The notes beneath the pieces are model-generated. The model did not search any database. It worked only from the letters and a program-made list of their open reading frames with translations, and had not been told where the DNA came from. Positions 29,496 to 36,370 of a stretch of DNA of 61,999 nucleotides are shown one piece after another (the first letter of the stretch is position 1; every line of letters starts with the position of its first letter). The translations under genes were made by a program, and so were the position numbers. Source of the DNA: a virus. The stretch lies in the IMG/VR virus record IMGVR_UViG_3300010413_000031, positions 1 through 61,999 of that record. One strand, written 5' to 3'.

Positions 29496-30795
29496 GGGAG
29501 AGTACAGCCCCGGCACCATACTCGTGCCGTATGGTAAGGAAGTGTTCGGCACTACGCCAGCACATCAGGTCGAGCCGGGTGACTATGAACGCGATGTACA
29601 CGGCGAGATCACCCGCATCTTTGACTGCCGCAGCAGGAGCGGCGTCATCGAGTGGCATGATGTGGTGTTCGACGACGAGAGCGGCGAGTACCTACTGCTG
29701 GATGAAGTGATCGCCAGGTATGAGGAAGAGGAGGATGAAGAGGCGATCAGCAAAGCAGAGGCAGAGCAGCTCGGTCTGCCATGGGCGCCGCCCAAGAAGA
29801 AAGGGGGTACAGTTACCAGACACACGGAGTACCAGCCTAAGGGGGTCCAGTACACAAACAGCAAGGGCAAGAGCAAGTACACGTATCAGCCGACGGACTC
29901 CAAGGGTATCAGGCTGGTGGTCAAGGAGACCAATGAGGTCTACGAGACTAAGCAGTACTGGGTCTGCAAGGACTTCAGGGATAGCGGGATGCCATACACT
30001 ACGGATGACAGTGGTGTGGCTGTGTTCGTGGTGGGCATCAATCAGCTGCGGTTCAAGAAGCTAACACCTACCGTTCAGATGTGTGGGTACGACGCGACTG
30101 CCAAGTATGTCGAGCACATCTGCGGCAAGAAGCTGGACTTCAACGATCAGGACTTCTACCGCAGCCACCCGTGGACTGACCAGCATGGTATTGGACTGGC
30201 TGCCATGCCCACCGTGATCCATCAGTTGGTCGAGCCATACAAGCTGGGTGTCTCACGCATCAGGTTCCCCAAGGGAATCTACCTCAAGTTTGAGGACAGA
30301 GATGCGTGGGTGGCGTCCTTGGGTGAGAACCCCATGCAGGGGGACAACTACGAATTCGCTGAGGCTATGGAGCAGGACCTCAACGAAGTACAGGAACTGT
30401 TCCGCATAGATTATGGAGAGCTTCCCTTTGCCCCATCTGTCTGTGCGTATGACACTAGCATCATGTCAGGGGGTGGTCACGTAAGTTATATCGGGCCAAG
30501 AGGTTCCAGCTACAAGAGCTGGCAAATCTCTGTGTGCATAGCCCCCCTCAATTCCTTCAAGTACAAGGTGCCGTTGGTGTTGACGCCTATCGACAAGGCA
30601 AAGGACGATATGTTGGCACTCGACTGGGATGAGGTGAGAGATGAGCAAGGGAAGCGGGTCAGCAAGGTCTGGAAAGGGTCCACCGGATACACCGGAGCGC
30701 CGTATGGCAGTGGCCGTGGCACTGGTGGTGCTGGTGCTAGGCAGTCTGGCTATAGTCGTCCCGACCCATACGAACACGCTTGGTTGGGTGACTAG
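29443..30795 (+). CDS. Putative papain-like (C39-like) cysteine peptidase linked to the E1-like gene
   Basis: 450 residues from ATG 29443 (GGAGAGG upstream). The N-terminus is Lys-rich, then beta-rich. VQMCGYDATAKYVE at residues 211-224 places Gln212 and Cys214 as in the oxyanion-hole Gln and nucleophile of papain-like and C39 peptidases. SGGGHVSYIG gives His346 in the expected His strand. The last 35 residues are Gly, Ser and Arg rich. If active, it could process or remove the substrate of the E1-like enzyme. The peptidase reading is inference from motif spacing. Confidence 0.55.
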   Translation: MSKKKGKNSQKQKEPQRKGEYSPGTILVPYGKEVFGTTPAHQVEPGDYERDVHGEITRIFDCRSRSGVIEWHDVVFDDESGEYLLLDEVIARYEEEEDEEAISKAEAEQLGLPWAPPKKKGGTVTRHTEYQPKGVQYTNSKGKSKYTYQPTDSKGIRLVVKETNEVYETKQYWVCKDFRDSGMPYTTDDSGVAVFVVGINQLRFKKLTPTVQMCGYDATAKYVEHICGKKLDFNDQDFYRSHPWTDQHGIGLAAMPTVIHQLVEPYKLGVSRIRFPKGIYLKFEDRDAWVASLGENPMQGDNYEFAEAMEQDLNEVQELFRIDYGELPFAPSVCAYDTSIMSGGGHVSYIGPRGSSYKSWQISVCIAPLNSFKYKVPLVLTPIDKAKDDMLALDWDEVRDEQGKRVSKVWKGSTGYTGAPYGSGRGTGGAGARQSGYSRPDPYEHAWLGD

Positions 30796-30877
30796 GCAAG
30801 CAGCGGGCCTTGCCATCCTATCGTTCTTGCTTGCATTATCATTCGTGGCGGCCATGTCAAGGGGTCGTAGACGCTAG
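30704..30877 (+). CDS. Small two-helix membrane protein, overlapping
   Basis: 57 residues from ATG 30704 with GGAG 7 bases upstream. Two hydrophobic helices (residues ~2-20 and 33-50) and a basic end (SRGRRR). It overlaps the Gly-rich end of the peptidase gene by 92 bases in another frame, so it might be a by-product of that skewed composition. Confidence 0.4.
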   Translation: MAVAVALVVLVLGSLAIVVPTHTNTLGWVTRQAAGLAILSFLLALSFVAAMSRGRRR

Positions 30878-31009
30878 GGGAGCTGCACTAGGAGAGGCAT
30901 AGAACCATGGGTGGGAGGTCATAGCCCCTCTTCTGTGCGGCAAGGCTCGGCTTTCAGGCTGTGGCTGAGCCCACCCTTGCATAACCAATTCAGCTAAGGA
31001 GAGAGCACC
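30878..31009 (+). other. 132-base gap with an imperfect hairpin
   Basis: GCAAGG at 30940 can pair with CCTTGC at 30974, with an inner GGCT/AGCC-type stem. It may be a leader or weak terminator. No promoter element of the repeated type is present. The gap ends with the AAGGAGAG ribosome site of the next gene. Confidence 0.35.
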
Positions 31010-31372
31010 ATGTCTTCACAGTGGAACAAGTACACCGCCATCCAGGGTAAGAGCCCGTCCCAGATTCTGGAGCAGGTTCAGGGTCTGGCGGAGCAGGCGG
31101 AGTCACTCCTGCATGCACTGGCTGACGAGCCGGTCATGCGGATCGGACGCCCTGAGTGGCGTGCCGTCCTTGCCATCCGCGATCTGGGTGAGGCGATCAT
31201 CACGGCCTACATGAAAGGCATCTGGCCTGCCATGGGTCTGGATGAGGACGATCTCGAAGCCATCTCTATCCTCAACAGGGCGTTCGGAGAGATGGGCGTG
31301 CCTTGCAAGGCTCCGAGCTACAGTGAGGCGTGCAAGTGGGTGGATGGCCTGCTCGATGAGCTGTGTAACTAG
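31010..31372 (+). CDS. Unknown helical protein
   Basis: 120 residues, AAGGAGAG upstream. Helical throughout (QILEQVQGLAEQAESLLHAL; EDDLEAISILNRAFGEMG). No motif. It is followed by promoter copy 5 and a terminator-like hairpin. Confidence 0.65.
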   Translation: MSSQWNKYTAIQGKSPSQILEQVQGLAEQAESLLHALADEPVMRIGRPEWRAVLAIRDLGEAIITAYMKGIWPAMGLDEDDLEAISILNRAFGEMGVPCKAPSYSEACKWVDGLLDELCN

Positions 31373-31378
31373 CGGCTA

Positions 31379-31410
31379 GGGGGGTTGACACCCGGCTCAA
31401 ATTGGGGACG
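31379..31410 (+). promoter_or_regulatory. Repeated 32-bp promoter element, copy 5
   Basis: GGGGGGTTGAC, CAAATT at 20-25, G at 32. A terminator-like hairpin overlaps its 3' end. Confidence 0.72.
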
Positions 31411-31431
31411 GAGCAGTTGGCCGTCCCCTTT
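31404..31431 (+). terminator. Terminator hairpin overlapping promoter copy 5
   Basis: GGGGACGG (31404-31411) pairs with CCGTCCCC (31421-31428), then TTT. Transcripts arriving from upstream would form the whole stem, while a transcript begun at 31410 lacks its 5' arm, so the site can end one unit and start the next. Confidence 0.6.
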
Positions 31432-31457
31432 CACATCCTAACCGGAAGGAGCACCGT

Positions 31458-31772
31458 ATGTATTACCTATTGGTGGGGATAGCTGGTGCCTTCATTGGTG
31501 CGCTGGTTGTCTCATGGAACACGGGGAGCATGGTGAAGGACATCCTGCAAATGAGTATCAACGTCACCAAGCAGTACGAGACGTTGGTGACTGAGATGCT
31601 TAAGGCATGGAGACACACTCTCACCATGCTTGAAGGGCTTGGCCAAGAGATGGAAGAGCAGGCCGAGCAGATCGAGATGGCTGTGGCTGATCTATGGGAG
31701 GCGATACCCCAAGAGATTGAGGACGACGGACCCATCGGCATGGACGACACTCCGGTAGTGCGGGGAGCGTAA
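31458..31772 (+). CDS. Membrane-anchored coiled-coil protein
   Basis: 104 residues. Hydrophobic segment at residues 3-20, then a long helix with heptads (EMLKAWRHTLTMLEGLGQEM, EEQAEQIEMAVADLWEAI) and an acidic tail. First gene behind promoter copy 5. Function unknown. Confidence 0.62.
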   Translation: MYYLLVGIAGAFIGALVVSWNTGSMVKDILQMSINVTKQYETLVTEMLKAWRHTLTMLEGLGQEMEEQAEQIEMAVADLWEAIPQEIEDDGPIGMDDTPVVRGA

Positions 31773-31775
31773 GCT

Positions 31776-32006
31776 ATGAAGTGGCATAGACTTACGAGAG
31801 AGACAGGTCTGATAGAGTGGGTCTGTGAGCACGGAATCGGGCACCCGGACGCAGACAGCTGCGTTCATGTAGCCCGAGTCATGGCAGAACGCTATCCTGA
31901 CGGGGGACATACAGCAGACGTTTGGTCGGTGCATGGATGCGACGGATGCTGCTGTCGAGATGACTTCCCCGGCTACTTCAAAGGGAATGGCGTCGAGCCT
32001 GAATAG
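31776..32006 (+). CDS. Small His/Cys-rich protein
   Basis: 76 residues with GGGGAG upstream. Several His and Cys (WVCEHGIGHPDADSCVH, CDGCCC) suggest zinc binding. No family recognised. Its stop is followed by the AGGAGG that serves the phosphoesterase gene. Confidence 0.6.
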   Translation: MKWHRLTRETGLIEWVCEHGIGHPDADSCVHVARVMAERYPDGGHTADVWSVHGCDGCCCRDDFPGYFKGNGVEPE

Positions 32007-32016
32007 GAGGTGGACG

Positions 32017-32562
32017 TTGCGAGTAATATTCATAGCCGACCTGCACCTTGGACACAGGACGGTGATGCGCCACACAAGGAAAGTCAAGGGAGCCTATAGA
32101 GGGCAGGTTACAGACTTCATGGTTGACCCCGAAGATCCCAATGAAGTGAAGAGGCACGATGCATGGGTGATAGAGCAGTTGCATAGCATCAAGCCAGACA
32201 AGAGGACGCTGTGGTGGATGTTGGGGGACGTAGCCTTCACTCTTGAGGGATTGCACATGATCCGTAGCCTGCCCGGCAGAAAGAAGCTGGTGCTGGGCAA
32301 CCATGACAAGTTCCATTGGTCGGCGTATACCAAGGTGTTCGAGTCCTTGCACGGCACCGTCAAGCAATACGGTCTGTGGATCAGTCATGTGCCGGTGCAT
32401 GAGACAGAGCTGTACCGGGCACCCAACATTCACGGACATGCCCATCACAATCAACTGCGGGACGACCCACGATACCTGAACGTGTGCATTGAGTGGGTTA
32501 AGCGTCCCCTCTCACTGGAAGAGGTTAGGGAATACTTCAAGCAGGAGGCAGGACATGGGTAA
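32017..32562 (+). CDS. Calcineurin-like metallophosphoesterase (TTG start)
   Basis: 181 residues. TTG 32017 is chosen because AGGAGG lies 6 bases upstream and the first residues then form the expected beta strand and metal motif FIADLHLGH; the ATGs further upstream lie in the previous gene. The remaining motifs are complete: LGDVAF, LGNHD, HVPVH and NIHGHAH. The compact form is typical of phage and YfcE-like phosphodiesterases. The substrate is unknown; cyclic nucleotides, RNA 2',3'-phosphates or defence second messengers are possible. It overlaps the next gene by 8 bases. Confidence 0.85.
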   Translation: MRVIFIADLHLGHRTVMRHTRKVKGAYRGQVTDFMVDPEDPNEVKRHDAWVIEQLHSIKPDKRTLWWMLGDVAFTLEGLHMIRSLPGRKKLVLGNHDKFHWSAYTKVFESLHGTVKQYGLWISHVPVHETELYRAPNIHGHAHHNQLRDDPRYLNVCIEWVKRPLSLEEVREYFKQEAGHG

Positions 32563-33004
32563 TCTAGGCATGGGGTACATGATAGAGATGTTGGGTGGCT
32601 ACAGGGATGCGCTCAAGGCATGGGAGAATGTGCATGGCAAGGAGATCACACGCCTGAGCATGAACCCTGACGCTAATGATGGAGACGGCGCCCTGTACAT
32701 AGAGGTTGAGGGTGGCGTAGCCATTGAAGTGATGGACAAGGCGCGGAGCTGCTGTGAGTCCAGGTATTTGGAGTGTGATGATGATCTGGGCGACTTCATC
32801 GGTGGCGACCTGCTCGACATAGAAGTGAGTGAGCGCCCCTCAACAGAGGATGAGGACGGACATGGCGTGGTCGAGTGTGCGTTCATGGTCGTACGCACAT
32901 CCATCGGTGCGTTCACTGTGTCCTCATACAACAGGCACAATGGGTACTACGGGGGGATATTCATAACCGTTCGGTCTGTCGAACCATACAAGGAGGACAA
33001 TTAG
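32555..33004 (+). CDS. DUF7448-like small phage protein
   Basis: 149 residues from ATG 32555 (GGAGGCAGG upstream). ARSCCES, then DLGDFIGGDLLDIE, then VRTSIGAFTVSSYNRHNGYY match the Cys-Cys-Glu, GDL-x-x-L/F-IG and (S/H)NGYY pattern I associate with DUF7448 phage proteins. The function of that family is unknown to me. Acidic, no membrane segment. Confidence 0.55.
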   Translation: MGNLGMGYMIEMLGGYRDALKAWENVHGKEITRLSMNPDANDGDGALYIEVEGGVAIEVMDKARSCCESRYLECDDDLGDFIGGDLLDIEVSERPSTEDEDGHGVVECAFMVVRTSIGAFTVSSYNRHNGYYGGIFITVRSVEPYKEDN

Positions 33005-33005
33005 C

Positions 33006-33365
33006 ATGGACATCTTGGAGGATGGAAAGACCGTGCAACAGTGTCGTGTCCATCAGCTCACCTTCGCTTGGTGGTGGTTGATAACCCTCAGGTGGAGCAA
33101 GAGTGGCTGGCGTGACTGGTGGTGCTTCAACCTCAGTCCACAGCTTGGGCTCAGCCTGACATTGGACAGGACAGGGATGAACGGAGATCGGCTTCAGGAC
33201 GGGGTGCAGAACATCGAGATCACTCTCAGTCTTGTGTTCGTGACCCTGTCCCTTGACTACTGCTATTATCCGCCCGCTCTCAGGGACAAGCAGATGCGGA
33301 TGTGGCAGGAGATGGGCTACACCGTCGTTGACAAGAAAGGGAGGCCGGTTGATGAGCAGGCGTAG
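33006..33365 (+). CDS. Unknown Trp-rich protein
   Basis: 119 residues, ATG 33006 one base after the previous stop. Trp-rich N-terminus (FAWWWLITLRW, WRDWWCFNL), then beta-rich, then a helix with YTVVDKKGR. It resembles small beta-sheet proteins encoded beside other phage accessory genes, but I can give no family. It overlaps the next gene by 14 bases. Confidence 0.6.
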   Translation: MDILEDGKTVQQCRVHQLTFAWWWLITLRWSKSGWRDWWCFNLSPQLGLSLTLDRTGMNGDRLQDGVQNIEITLSLVFVTLSLDYCYYPPALRDKQMRMWQEMGYTVVDKKGRPVDEQA

Positions 33366-33675
33366 CGTCATATGGCGCAAGAAGTTAGGGCATCGAGAGG
33401 AAGAGCCGGGCAGGAGTGTGAAGCACCATCGCAAGGGGAGTCAGTGTGGTGGTGATCTCGGCAAGCTGGAACAATGCATGCCCAGCAGGGTAGTCAAGTC
33501 AGACGGCAAGACTAGCTTCAAGCACTACACCTATGATCCTCAGACGGGGGAGATCACAGGTGTGACGCTGCACCGTGGACGTGAGAGCAGGGGCGTGGTT
33601 GGCACACGCCCCATGTCTGAGGGCAAGCGTCAGCGTGTGCTGTCCAAGCTGGGCAAGAAAGGTTGGCAAGCATGA
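33352..33675 (+). CDS. Small basic protein
   Basis: 107 residues from ATG 33352 (GGAGG 7 bases upstream). Highly basic with a beta-like centre (KTSFKHYTYDPQTGEITGV) and a Lys/Arg-rich tail, so nucleic acid binding is likely. Function unknown. It overlaps the next gene by 4 bases. Confidence 0.6.
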   Translation: MSRRSVIWRKKLGHREEEPGRSVKHHRKGSQCGGDLGKLEQCMPSRVVKSDGKTSFKHYTYDPQTGEITGVTLHRGRESRGVVGTRPMSEGKRQRVLSKLGKKGWQA

Positions 33676-33902
33676 ACGACGAGAAGCGGTATTATCACAG
33701 CATGATCGTGACGCAGATTGACAAGCCGCCGTCCAATTACACGAAGGTCAGGAACGTGAAGATCATAGATGGGCGCCTCTTCTTCGTGGTGGACGAGAAC
33801 AAGCGGTGCCCAACCTGCGGTCAGCTCCGTGAGCGGGAGCAGGAGCTGTCCTTCGCCCGCGACTGGATAAGTATCTTGCTAACCAACGCAGGGGGAGAAT
33901 AG
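33672..33902 (+). CDS. Small protein with one CxxC knuckle
   Basis: 76 residues from ATG 33672. Beta-rich N-terminal half, a single zinc-knuckle-like CPTCG near residue 46, then a helix. One CxxC alone would need a partner to bind zinc. Function unknown. Confidence 0.6.
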   Translation: MNDEKRYYHSMIVTQIDKPPSNYTKVRNVKIIDGRLFFVVDENKRCPTCGQLREREQELSFARDWISILLTNAGGE

Positions 33903-33903
33903 T

Positions 33904-34071
33904 ATGACTGAGTATGAGCATGTGTGCAGCAACTGCCTGCATACCGTCTATAACATGGACCCCCGCAAGCCCGGCACATGCTCTAAGTGCGGTAGCATGG
34001 ATGTTCGTCACTTTCCGGCAGGTAAGTGCCCCGTGCCGCCGGAAACCAGTACCTCAGGGGAGAGTGTATGA
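33904..34071 (+). CDS. 55-residue zinc-ribbon protein
   Basis: ATG 33904 lies just after the previous stop with GGGGGAG upstream. Two cysteine pairs, CSNC (residues 8-11) and CSKCG (about 28-32), make a short zinc ribbon; the tail is Pro, Thr and Ser rich. Such mini-ribbons bind nucleic acid or RNA polymerase in other phages. That role is inference. Confidence 0.62.
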   Translation: MTEYEHVCSNCLHTVYNMDPRKPGTCSKCGSMDVRHFPAGKCPVPPETSTSGESV

Positions 34072-34121
34072 TTTCTGATGGACCCACGATTCGTCAAGCC
34101 TCACAACCCGGAGAGAATCAC

Positions 34122-34625
34122 ATGTGTAGACTAGTTGGTGTACTCGTTGCGGTAGTACTACTCGCCGCATGCTCGGAGACCCCCACTCAACAGCAGGAAG
34201 GGTTGTCTCTGATCGCTCCTTCCTTTGATTACATCACCTGTGATGGATCAGTTTTCACACAAGCAGAGTGCGACAAGATCGCCGACGCGATTTCCGACCT
34301 CTACGGCTCAGGAGAAGGCGACTGCATCTGGGCTGGAGCTACTGGGTACAACAGGTCGTGGTCGGAGACGAGCTACTTCTCGGAAGGAGGAGATGAAGGA
34401 GCTACGGGCAACTTCTCCTGCTGGGAGTCCGAAGAAGGTTGCATGTACGACCCAGAGGAATATCTAGGTCCTGGAGTCAGCTACATCAGTAGGGACTGGC
34501 ACTTGTGTGGGACTCCTCAATGTCAGAAAGATTTGCGGGGAGCAATCGCGCACAATGAGTGGGGACTCGCAGGAATGGACCTCGAATTTCAGCAGGAAGT
34601 GTTCGAGCTCTGCCGCGAAATCTGA
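34122..34625 (+). CDS. Phage-encoded Cys-rich lipoprotein
   Basis: 167 residues from ATG 34122 (GGAGAG upstream; ATG 34068 is a longer alternative). The signal peptide is short and classic, with hydrophobic VGVLVAVVLLAAC as the lipobox (LAAC), so the mature protein begins at a lipidated Cys followed by Ser-Glu-Thr. The mature part has eight further cysteines, probably disulfide bonded, and is acidic. Lipoproteins in phage early regions often block receptor access or DNA entry of rival phages (for example T5 Llp). That role is inference here. Confidence 0.75.
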   Translation: MCRLVGVLVAVVLLAACSETPTQQQEGLSLIAPSFDYITCDGSVFTQAECDKIADAISDLYGSGEGDCIWAGATGYNRSWSETSYFSEGGDEGATGNFSCWESEEGCMYDPEEYLGPGVSYISRDWHLCGTPQCQKDLRGAIAHNEWGLAGMDLEFQQEVFELCREI

Positions 34626-34766
34626 AGTGGCAGAAGGACAACTGTAGTTACAACGTAACAGTCGTAGGGTCCATCAGAAACATGCGAGAAGGCGAAGCCA
34701 CGCACTAGACATGAACCCTTCACTTATAGGAGGCACGTTGAAGGACAGTTGACCACATCTTGATTC

Positions 34767-34781
34767 AGCACCAATTCCGCG
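34767..34781. repeat. CCAATTCC element, copy 5
   Basis: AGCACCAATTCCGCG in a non-coding gap. Confidence 0.5.
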
Positions 34782-34790
34782 TGGCTCCCA

Positions 34791-34860
34791 GGCCCTGCGT
34801 GTGTATGTCATCCAATGGTGGCGGGCCATTGATGTATACGCGCAGGGCCGCCTTTATTTA
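34791..34860 (+). terminator. Long branched hairpin, possible terminator
   Basis: GGCCCTGCG (34791) pairs perfectly with CGCAGGGCC (34841). Inside, AATGG/CCATT forms a second hairpin. CCTTTATTTA follows. It could end upstream transcripts or be a stable RNA element. Confidence 0.55.
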
Positions 34861-34880
34861 TACGCGCGTGTCTGGGGGTA

Positions 34881-34912
34881 GGGGGGTTGCGCTGTCGCTT
34901 AGATTAGATAAG
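34881..34912 (+). promoter_or_regulatory. Repeated 32-bp promoter element, copy 6
   Basis: GGGGGGTTGCG variant, TAGATT at 20-25, G at 32. Confidence 0.7.
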
Positions 34913-34963
34913 CGCCGGGCCGACGGTCGGCCCCCACCACATACCACACACGGGAGAGAGCCA

Positions 34964-35275
34964 ATGGGACAGAAGGTTATCACACATGAGGCTGCCGCCA
35001 GAATCGCGCTGCTCGTAGGGCATATCCTCTGCGACTTGGCTGGCAATCGCTACCGGGGTTTCGGCATCCACTACACCACATGGCTGGAACAGTGCGGGGT
35101 CGTGCCCGATGAAGAGGGCGAGCTGCCCGAGATCGAGACGATACTCAGTCAGCTTGTCAAGCATTACCGCAACAAGAAGGGGTGCAGTAGTGACCCATGC
35201 GCTGTGTCATGGGTAGTTCGTGAGGCGTTCAAACAGTTGGGCCTAGACCTAGAAGGGGGTGAGCTACTGTGTTGA
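34964..35275 (+). CDS. Unknown protein
   Basis: 103 residues from ATG 34964 (GGGAGAGAG upstream). Helical, with HEAAARIALLVGHILCDLAG and a later CSSDPCAVSW. No family recognised. First gene behind promoter copy 6. Confidence 0.62.
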   Translation: MGQKVITHEAAARIALLVGHILCDLAGNRYRGFGIHYTTWLEQCGVVPDEEGELPEIETILSQLVKHYRNKKGCSSDPCAVSWVVREAFKQLGLDLEGGELLC

Positions 35276-35484
35276 CATCGAGCCTAGTCACCAAGATGCG
35301 GGCGTTGGTGAGCCTGCATGAGGACGGCGGGCCAATGGCTGGGACGGAGCGTGCAGAGGCGGAGCTGGACCTCATGCATGAGATACACACCGAGCTGGAA
35401 GCGGTGCTTATTCCGTCCGGGCTGACGGCCCACCTGGTATTCACACGCGGCATCAAGAAGGGGGGTGAGAGCAAATGTCATTGA
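35269..35484 (+). CDS. Small unknown protein (GTG start likely)
   Basis: 71 residues from GTG 35269, which overlaps the previous stop; ATG 35287 is an alternative. Helical and acidic (GTERAEAELDLMHEIHTELE). It overlaps the next gene by 10 bases. Unknown function. Confidence 0.55.
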   Translation: MLTSSLVTKMRALVSLHEDGGPMAGTERAEAELDLMHEIHTELEAVLIPSGLTAHLVFTRGIKKGGESKCH

Positions 35485-35696
35485 TGTGGCATGACGGACC
35501 CACAGAGCGTGACATCGAGCGATTGAAGCTCATGCAGGACGCGCACAAGCTCCGCAAGGCATGGGTCGGGCACACACATCAGGAGCCGGGCTTGTTCGAG
35601 ACATGGGGTGAGGCTGCCCGCGTAGCTATCCCATGGGTTGCGCTAGGCATTGTGGTGACGGCCACGGTGCTAGGCATCTATGCATTGGTGAAGTAG
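35475..35696 (+). CDS. Tail-anchored membrane protein
   Basis: 73 residues. Charged helix first (ERDIERLKLMQDAHKLRKAW), then one hydrophobic segment at residues ~52-71 (VALGIVVTATVLGIYALV) and a terminal Lys. The stop TAG supplies the first G of promoter copy 7. Confidence 0.62.
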   Translation: MSLMWHDGPTERDIERLKLMQDAHKLRKAWVGHTHQEPGLFETWGEAARVAIPWVALGIVVTATVLGIYALVK

Positions 35697-35727
35697 GGGG
35701 GTTGACTGGCCGCCTAGATTGGGACAG
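35696..35727 (+). promoter_or_regulatory. Repeated 32-bp promoter element, copy 7
   Basis: GGGGGGTTGAC, TAGATT at 20-25, G at 32. Confidence 0.74.
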
Positions 35728-35765
35728 CGAGTCGAGCCAACCACCAACCCCTAGCAGGAGAGTGC

Positions 35766-35981
35766 ATGATGCGTACCATTGATCAGAATGCCCTACAGGA
35801 TGCGGACCACCGCAGGGCATACCGTGAGCTGGCCAAGGACATGGACGATCAACGCTTGTGTGATGTTGTCGGCAAGGTCGCCGCAAACCTTGGCCACCAA
35901 GGCAATACCGGATCGTCTGAGGCTGTGTATGAGTTGCTGCGGCGGTACGGCAAGCTCTATCACATGGAGGGCACCAAATGA
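35766..35981 (+). CDS. Small helical protein
   Basis: 71 residues; ATG 35766 or 35769, with AGGAGAG upstream. All-helical and charged (DHRRAYRELAKDMDDQRLCD). The stop overlaps the next ATG (ATGA). Unknown function. Confidence 0.6.
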   Translation: MMRTIDQNALQDADHRRAYRELAKDMDDQRLCDVVGKVAANLGHQGNTGSSEAVYELLRRYGKLYHMEGTK

Positions 35982-36184
35982 TCCACCGCATACCTGAGCC
36001 TGAGCAAGGCAGCCCCGATCCCCGTGAATGGGTCGACCCCATGGAATTGGTGGACCGGATTGATGAGTGCCCGCAAGTGGCCATCTTGCAGGGGGTTAGC
36101 GACTCCTGCCAAAATGGCATGCCAAGAGAAGTGGGCACAAGGGAAGAGGACCAACCACATCACTTTAACCGGGGCCAGCTATGA
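35978..36184 (+). CDS. Small unknown protein
   Basis: 68 residues, coupled to the previous gene through ATGA. Acidic first half rich in Pro and Asp, then two Cys; polar end. No family recognised. Confidence 0.5.
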   Translation: MIHRIPEPEQGSPDPREWVDPMELVDRIDECPQVAILQGVSDSCQNGMPREVGTREEDQPHHFNRGQL

Positions 36185-36249
36185 TGTTGGCCCTCACATT
36201 CTTAGCGTTGCTCGTAATCGCTTCGGGCACCCATTCCGACTGGCGCTGA
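36181..36249 (+). CDS. 22-residue hydrophobic peptide
   Basis: ATG 36181 overlaps the previous stop (ATGA). The product, MMLALTFLALLVIASG plus a short polar end, is a single hydrophobic helix. Coupling is the only support for translation. Confidence 0.3.
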   Translation: MMLALTFLALLVIASGTHSDWR

Positions 36250-36261
36250 CCCCATACATAG

Positions 36262-36288
36262 GCGCGCACGCGCACGCACGCGCGTATA
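36262..36288. other. 27-base strictly alternating purine-pyrimidine tract
   Basis: GC, CA and GT steps alternate without a break from 36262 to 36288, a sequence type prone to left-handed (Z) DNA under negative supercoiling. It ends 6 bases before promoter copy 8. Confidence 0.6.
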
Positions 36289-36294
36289 GCGGCA

Positions 36295-36326
36295 GGGGGG
36301 TTGACAGCGCCACTACCTTGGAAAAG
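36295..36326 (+). promoter_or_regulatory. Repeated 32-bp promoter element, copy 8
   Basis: GGGGGGTTGAC, TACCTT at 20-25, G at 32. A GCGGC/GCCGC hairpin follows in the leader. Confidence 0.7.
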
Positions 36327-36370
36327 CGGCGACAGTGCCGCGACACTATCACCCATACACGGAGGCGATC

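Larger units (their letters stand above)
34626..34963 (+). other. 338-base non-coding gap with hairpin and promoter
   Basis: No open frame longer than a few codons has a ribosome site. It holds a CCAATTCC copy (34767), a long hairpin (34791-34860), promoter copy 6 (34881) and a 5'-leader hairpin GGGCCGA/TCGGCCC near 34917-34933. Confidence 0.6.

Noticed and set aside
34760-34963. Upstream extension of the gene starting at 34964
   Set aside because: It runs through the long hairpin and promoter copy 6; the ATG at 34964 has its own GGGAGAGAG.
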